Assembly (NCBI GenBank): GCA_022574595.1
Contig: JACZRS010000019.1
Coordinates: 1 to 64,000 of the forward strand
Length of the DNA: 64,000 nucleotides
DNA from: Planctomycetota bacterium
GTDB taxonomy: Bacteria; Planctomycetota; Phycisphaerae; Phycisphaerales; SM1A02
Direction: 5' to 3'
A program made the translations under genes and the position numbers. Under the pieces are notes generated by a model, which was given only the letters and a program-made list of their open reading frames with translations, had not been told where the DNA came from and made no database searches. Shown in pieces: positions 61,139 through 64,000 of the stretch; the stretch's first letter is position 1, and every line of letters starts with the position of its first letter.

Positions 61139-62860
61139 CTAACCCCAATTGGCTAGAAGCAATAGCAGATCGATCGTGTTTACTATTCCATCGCCGTTTA
61201 GGTCGGCTGGGCAGGTTATTGGGGGTGGATCGCATGGTCCCCATGATGCGAACAAGGCCAGAATGTCAATTGTGCTTACGGCGAGATCGCCATTTAGGTC
61301 GCCAAGTGGGGTTATGCCACTGTTATTCATCAGAATTACAACATCTGCGGTTTCATCTATGAGCGCTAGATCGAGATCGCGATCATTGTCTATATCGACA
61401 AGTAGCGCGCATGATGCTGTTGCTGGTGCGTTGATTTCCTGATTAAATGTGAAGATGCCGTTGCCATCATTAGTTAAGATTCGCCAATCTCCCTGGAAAC
61501 TTGAAAGCACCCAATCGAGATCGCCATCACCATCGAGATCGCCTAGATCGGTTGCAAGTACGAATGGGTCGACCATATGGATGAGTGGGGGGGCAAGAGT
61601 TCCGTCGCCGTTGCCTAATAGAATTGCTCCTGTATTGGCTGTGCCGTTGGCAGTTGATACATCTTCAAAGCCGTCACCATTAACATCGCCGACTGTAATC
61701 ATCCATGGTCCGCCCCCGGCATTTTGTGGTGTTTGAGGTGTAAAGGCGCCATGACCATTATTCAGGTTGACGATCATTGTTTGGCTGAAGCGTGCGCCTA
61801 CAACAAGATCCATTAGGCCATCATTATTCATATCCGCAGCTGCGAGGGCCCATTCACCGTTACCTCCGCCTTCAAAGAAGGTTGGCGCGCCAAATACGCC
61901 GTTACCGTTATTAAGAAGGATAGAAAGGTTAGAGCTACTTGCGTTGGTGTTGACGATATCCATATCGCCATCGCCATCCACATCAAGCACCGCTATTCCT
62001 CGCGGGGCTGAACCTACTGCAACCTGCTGCTGTGGTGCGAAAGTGCCATCGCCTGTTCCTAGTAGAATTGATACGGTTCCAACTGCTATATTAGCTACAC
62101 AAATATCTGCAAGACCATCATGATTAAAATCGCCCGGTTCATTTGGGCTTGCCTGAGTATTTACCGGAAATGTGGGTTGAATAAAATCATCAAATAAGCC
62201 GGTGTCATCTGCTTGATTTAGAAAGACGCGGAGGTCTTCGCTTACTTCGTTGATGATAGTAATATCCGCCCAGCCGTCGTTATTCAGGTCGGTTGCGAAA
62301 CCGCCATAGGCTCGGGATTGATCGTTTTCATCAATGAGCGTACTTAGAACATCTAATTCAGTAAGATCAATTGCAGCGGGCATCGCAGCGGTCCAGAACA
62401 CGAATGAATAACCACCAAATCTTAGAGTGGGTCCGCCCTTGGCCTGAATATCGTGTGAGAGAAACACCATTACCTGTTCGCCGAAGAAGAAGTTATTGTT
62501 TGGGTTTAGTGTTACTGATTGGTTGTTATTGGAAAACTGGAAGTTTCCTTGTGCGGTTCCACTCCATCTGCCGAAGGCCCAGAAACTCTGGTTGGTTATT
62601 GATGCTGGGTCTACGGGTTGATCGAAATTAACTGTAATCGAAGAGCCAGTTGGTACGCTGATTGTGTGAGCTGCTGGTTGAGTGGATACAACTCCAAGTT
62701 CTCCTGCGCTAGCTTTGGTAGTAGCGCATAATAAAATTGCAAAGCCAAGAAATACACTTGGCAAGGCGTTTAGTTTATTGCTAATTTGTGCCCTTGAAAC
62801 CCAGTGTTTTTGCTTGTTATCAAGTGATTTTCGCTTAAGGGAAATGTGCCAGTTATTCAT
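61139..62860 (-). CDS. Secreted FG-GAP/VCBS repeat protein with dockerin-like C-terminus
   Basis: The 573-residue product has a signal peptide after a basic N-terminal stretch (about residues 35-53). An Ig-like domain follows (TISVPTGSSITVNFDQPVDP, Big-5 type). The rest is an FG-GAP/VCBS propeller with DxNNDGxxD calcium loops (DLNNDGWADITI, DFNHDGLADICV, DVDGDGDMDIVN, DMNNDGLMDLVV, DVNGDGFEDVST). The end holds a dockerin-like tandem (GDLNGDLAVSTIDILALFAS, ADLNGDGIVNTIDLLLLLAN) and WG. It may be an adhesion or carbohydrate-binding protein on the surface. Confidence 0.86.
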   Translation of the reverse strand: MNNWHISLKRKSLDNKQKHWVSRAQISNKLNALPSVFLGFAILLCATTKASAGELGVVSTQPAAHTISVPTGSSITVNFDQPVDPASITNQSFWAFGRWSGTAQGNFQFSNNNQSVTLNPNNNFFFGEQVMVFLSHDIQAKGGPTLRFGGYSFVFWTAAMPAAIDLTELDVLSTLIDENDQSRAYGGFATDLNNDGWADITIINEVSEDLRVFLNQADDTGLFDDFIQPTFPVNTQASPNEPGDFNHDGLADICVANIAVGTVSILLGTGDGTFAPQQQVAVGSAPRGIAVLDVDGDGDMDIVNTNASSSNLSILLNNGNGVFGAPTFFEGGGNGEWALAAADMNNDGLMDLVVGARFSQTMIVNLNNGHGAFTPQTPQNAGGGPWMITVGDVNGDGFEDVSTANGTANTGAILLGNGDGTLAPPLIHMVDPFVLATDLGDLDGDGDLDWVLSSFQGDWRILTNDGNGIFTFNQEINAPATASCALLVDIDNDRDLDLALIDETADVVILMNNSGITPLGDLNGDLAVSTIDILALFASWGPCDPPPITCPADLNGDGIVNTIDLLLLLANWG

Positions 62861-63165
62861 CTTTGACCCCTGTAAGTATTAAAACGCCCTTTCCAGGCGA
62901 TGGCGATTTTCTAATTAGTACAGATGTTCAACATATGTCAGCTCTTTCACAATTACAAGGATTAAATTTATTACTTTCCCGTAGTGATCGTTCTTCTGCA
63001 ATTTAAGTGTATAACCGATAGATATATTAACGCCTTGATCAGCGTGATCGAGTCTGAACCACGAAGTTTGGAACTTTGGCGGATTCCCACCATGACTGTG
63101 AGAATTACCGATTCGCAACCTAAGAGCTATTGCGCTTTGGCTGCTGCGGATCTTGGAGTAACTCA

Positions 63166-63672
63166 ATGAAGGATCTACGACCCATTGGCCGCAGGGCCAG
63201 AGTTTTTTATGCGCGCACAAGATACAGTGGATGTGCAGCTGATTTATCACCTCTTGCAATAACTAAGGGACATTTCCAAAGTTCGTATTCAAAGAATCGT
63301 TCGTATGATCCTGTCTTAAGAGCTGTATCTTGGATGATCTCAGCAGATCAGAAGCAAGTTCTATACATTGGACCAGTTTCACAATTAACGGATATTTTCT
63401 TAGTTGATAGCGCACACCTAAGGGCCGAGCAAAATCGTAGCACTTTGGGTTTGCAGGAACAATTGCGCAAACTTATTCAGCGCCATGCAAGAGATATTTC
63501 CGAAAATAGTGAGCGGTTGTCAACTGAATACCATTTTGATCAGCTGGGTTCATTAATTTCAACAATTAAGCTAAGCTCCTGGCCTGTTCGAGATGATACA
63601 AACTTCGTCTTGTTTCGAGCAGGAATAGCTATTGTGATGACCAATCAAGGAATAGGATCAAAAGCGCCATAG
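63166..63672 (+). CDS. Hypothetical protein (168 residues)
   Basis: The ATG at 63166 follows GGAG at 7 bp; the frame is open further upstream but without a ribosome binding site. The product begins MKDLRPIGRRARVFYARTRY and contains AVSWMISADQKQVLYIGPVS, followed by a helical stretch (QEQLRKLIQRHARDISENSE). No signal peptide or membrane segment is seen. The start overlaps the stop of a short upstream frame (ATGA). The family is not recognised. Confidence 0.5.
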   Translation: MKDLRPIGRRARVFYARTRYSGCAADLSPLAITKGHFQSSYSKNRSYDPVLRAVSWMISADQKQVLYIGPVSQLTDIFLVDSAHLRAEQNRSTLGLQEQLRKLIQRHARDISENSERLSTEYHFDQLGSLISTIKLSSWPVRDDTNFVLFRAGIAIVMTNQGIGSKAP

Positions 63673-63871
63673 CACTGGGCAATTTACTGGGCAACTTACT
63701 GGGTATGTGAAGCTGGGAGGGCGCTTTCTTTTGAGCGATACTCTATACTAAACGGGTAGGCAACTTGCCGCATCCATTACCCAAAGCTAAAGTGCCAACT
63801 TGATGCCAAGTGTTTTGGGCTAGATTTTAACTATCAAACGAGAAGAATACAGCCAAGCTAGAGGTAAAGTA
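63673..63871 (+). promoter_or_regulatory. metK leader region with structured RNA potential
   Basis: A TATACT box (63745-63750) may be a -10 element with a weak -35. The following leader can form nested stems: GGGTA/TACCC enclosing GGCAA/TTGCC, then CCCAAA/TTTGGG enclosing ACTTG/CAAGT. The position before metK is where SAM-binding riboswitches occur. The conserved bases of SAM-I, SAM-II or other classes cannot be matched with confidence, so this is only a structured leader. Confidence 0.35.
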
Positions 63872-64000
63872 ATGTTAGCAGATTCATACGTGTTTACCAG
63901 CGAATCCGTCTCGATGGGGCATCCCGACAAGATCGCGGACCAGGTTTCCGATGCGGTACTCGATGCAATGCTTGCTGTTGATCCTAACGCACGAGTGGCT
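63872..64000 (+). CDS. metK: S-adenosylmethionine synthase, N-terminal part (runs off window)
   Basis: MetK makes S-adenosylmethionine from methionine and ATP. The 43 visible codons read [20 protein letters not shown], then [18 protein letters not shown], the N-terminal signature with the ATP-binding GHPDK motif. AGAGG lies before the ATG at 9-13 bp. The 3' part is outside the window. Confidence 0.96.
   Translation, partial: MLADSYVFTSESVSMGHPDKIADQVSDAVLDAMLAVDPNARVA

Noticed and set aside
62984-63169. 61-codon frame whose stop overlaps the start of the next gene (ATGA)
   Set aside because: The overlap is suggestive and part of it looks protein-like (MTVRITDSQPKSYCALAAAD), but there is no ribosome binding site and the start is a GTG; support is too weak to call a gene.
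63673-63871. SAM-I riboswitch
   Set aside because: GCAAC and GTGCCAA pieces occur, but the GGAGGG-type core, kink-turn and closing stem do not line up, so the class was not assigned.

Overview
The window looks like chromosomal DNA from a planctomycete, most probably of the class Phycisphaerae. Three secreted proteins end in a tandem dockerin-like module finishing exactly in Trp-Gly at the stop codon. Lysine synthesis uses LL-diaminopimelate aminotransferase. There is an HpnH-type hopanoid gene, a tricorn protease homologue, several PD40 beta-propeller proteins, a BlaI/M56 pair and zinc-ribbon membrane proteins. No rRNA, phage, complete insertion sequence or CRISPR array is visible. One tRNA (Lys-TTT) is present.

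Layout. 1-3600 (minus): start of a secreted FG-GAP-like protein, a BlaR1-like M56 protease fused to a propeller, and its BlaI-type repressor behind a promoter with two matching operators. 3.8-7.4 kb: two unrecognised secreted proteins and a Xer recombinase whose 3' end exists a second time as a decayed relic. 7.4-10 kb (minus): small protein, lipoprotein, TolB-like lipoprotein. 10.2-15.9 kb (plus): tRNA-Lys, SNF2 ATPase, SWIM protein, zinc-ribbon membrane protein, DUF2752 protein. 15.8-19.4 kb (minus): tricorn-like protease. 19.6-20.5 kb: small protein and STAS protein, followed by a repeat-rich spacer. 20.8-26.2 kb (minus): rplS, trmD, rpsP, an S2P-type protease, an HtrA protease and hpnH. 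26.4-33 kb (plus): ECF sigma and pilin-like anti-sigma pair, rpmI-rplT, dapL, a copper-radical oxidase, and a threonine dehydratase-like gene.

33-35.4 kb is rich in palindromic dispersed repeats around small genes. 35.4-46 kb holds a membrane protein, prfB with its programmed frameshift, an M28 peptidase, an FMN reductase, an aminotransferase, two paralogous secreted very basic proteins, a zinc-ribbon membrane protein and serA. 46.2-50.5 kb: rpsO-pnp, then a histidine kinase facing an ANTAR response regulator. 50.5-53.7 kb: both subunits of topoisomerase VI. 54.2-58.3 kb: ndk, a sigma-70 family factor, and an NapH/CcoG-like iron-sulfur membrane protein with TPRs. 58.5-62.9 kb: two large secreted dockerin-type proteins. 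The window ends in a small unknown gene and the start of metK.

Housekeeping genes (ribosomal proteins, trmD, prfB, pnp, ndk, metK, serA, dapL) are interleaved with envelope and secretion functions. Noteworthy points are the bacterial topoisomerase VI, the twin-operator BlaI/M56-propeller unit, two cases where the 3' end of a diverged homologue survives downstream of the intact gene, a 20-bp dispersed repeat inside two reading frames including serA, and the paralogous basic proteins sharing a DTRTT motif.
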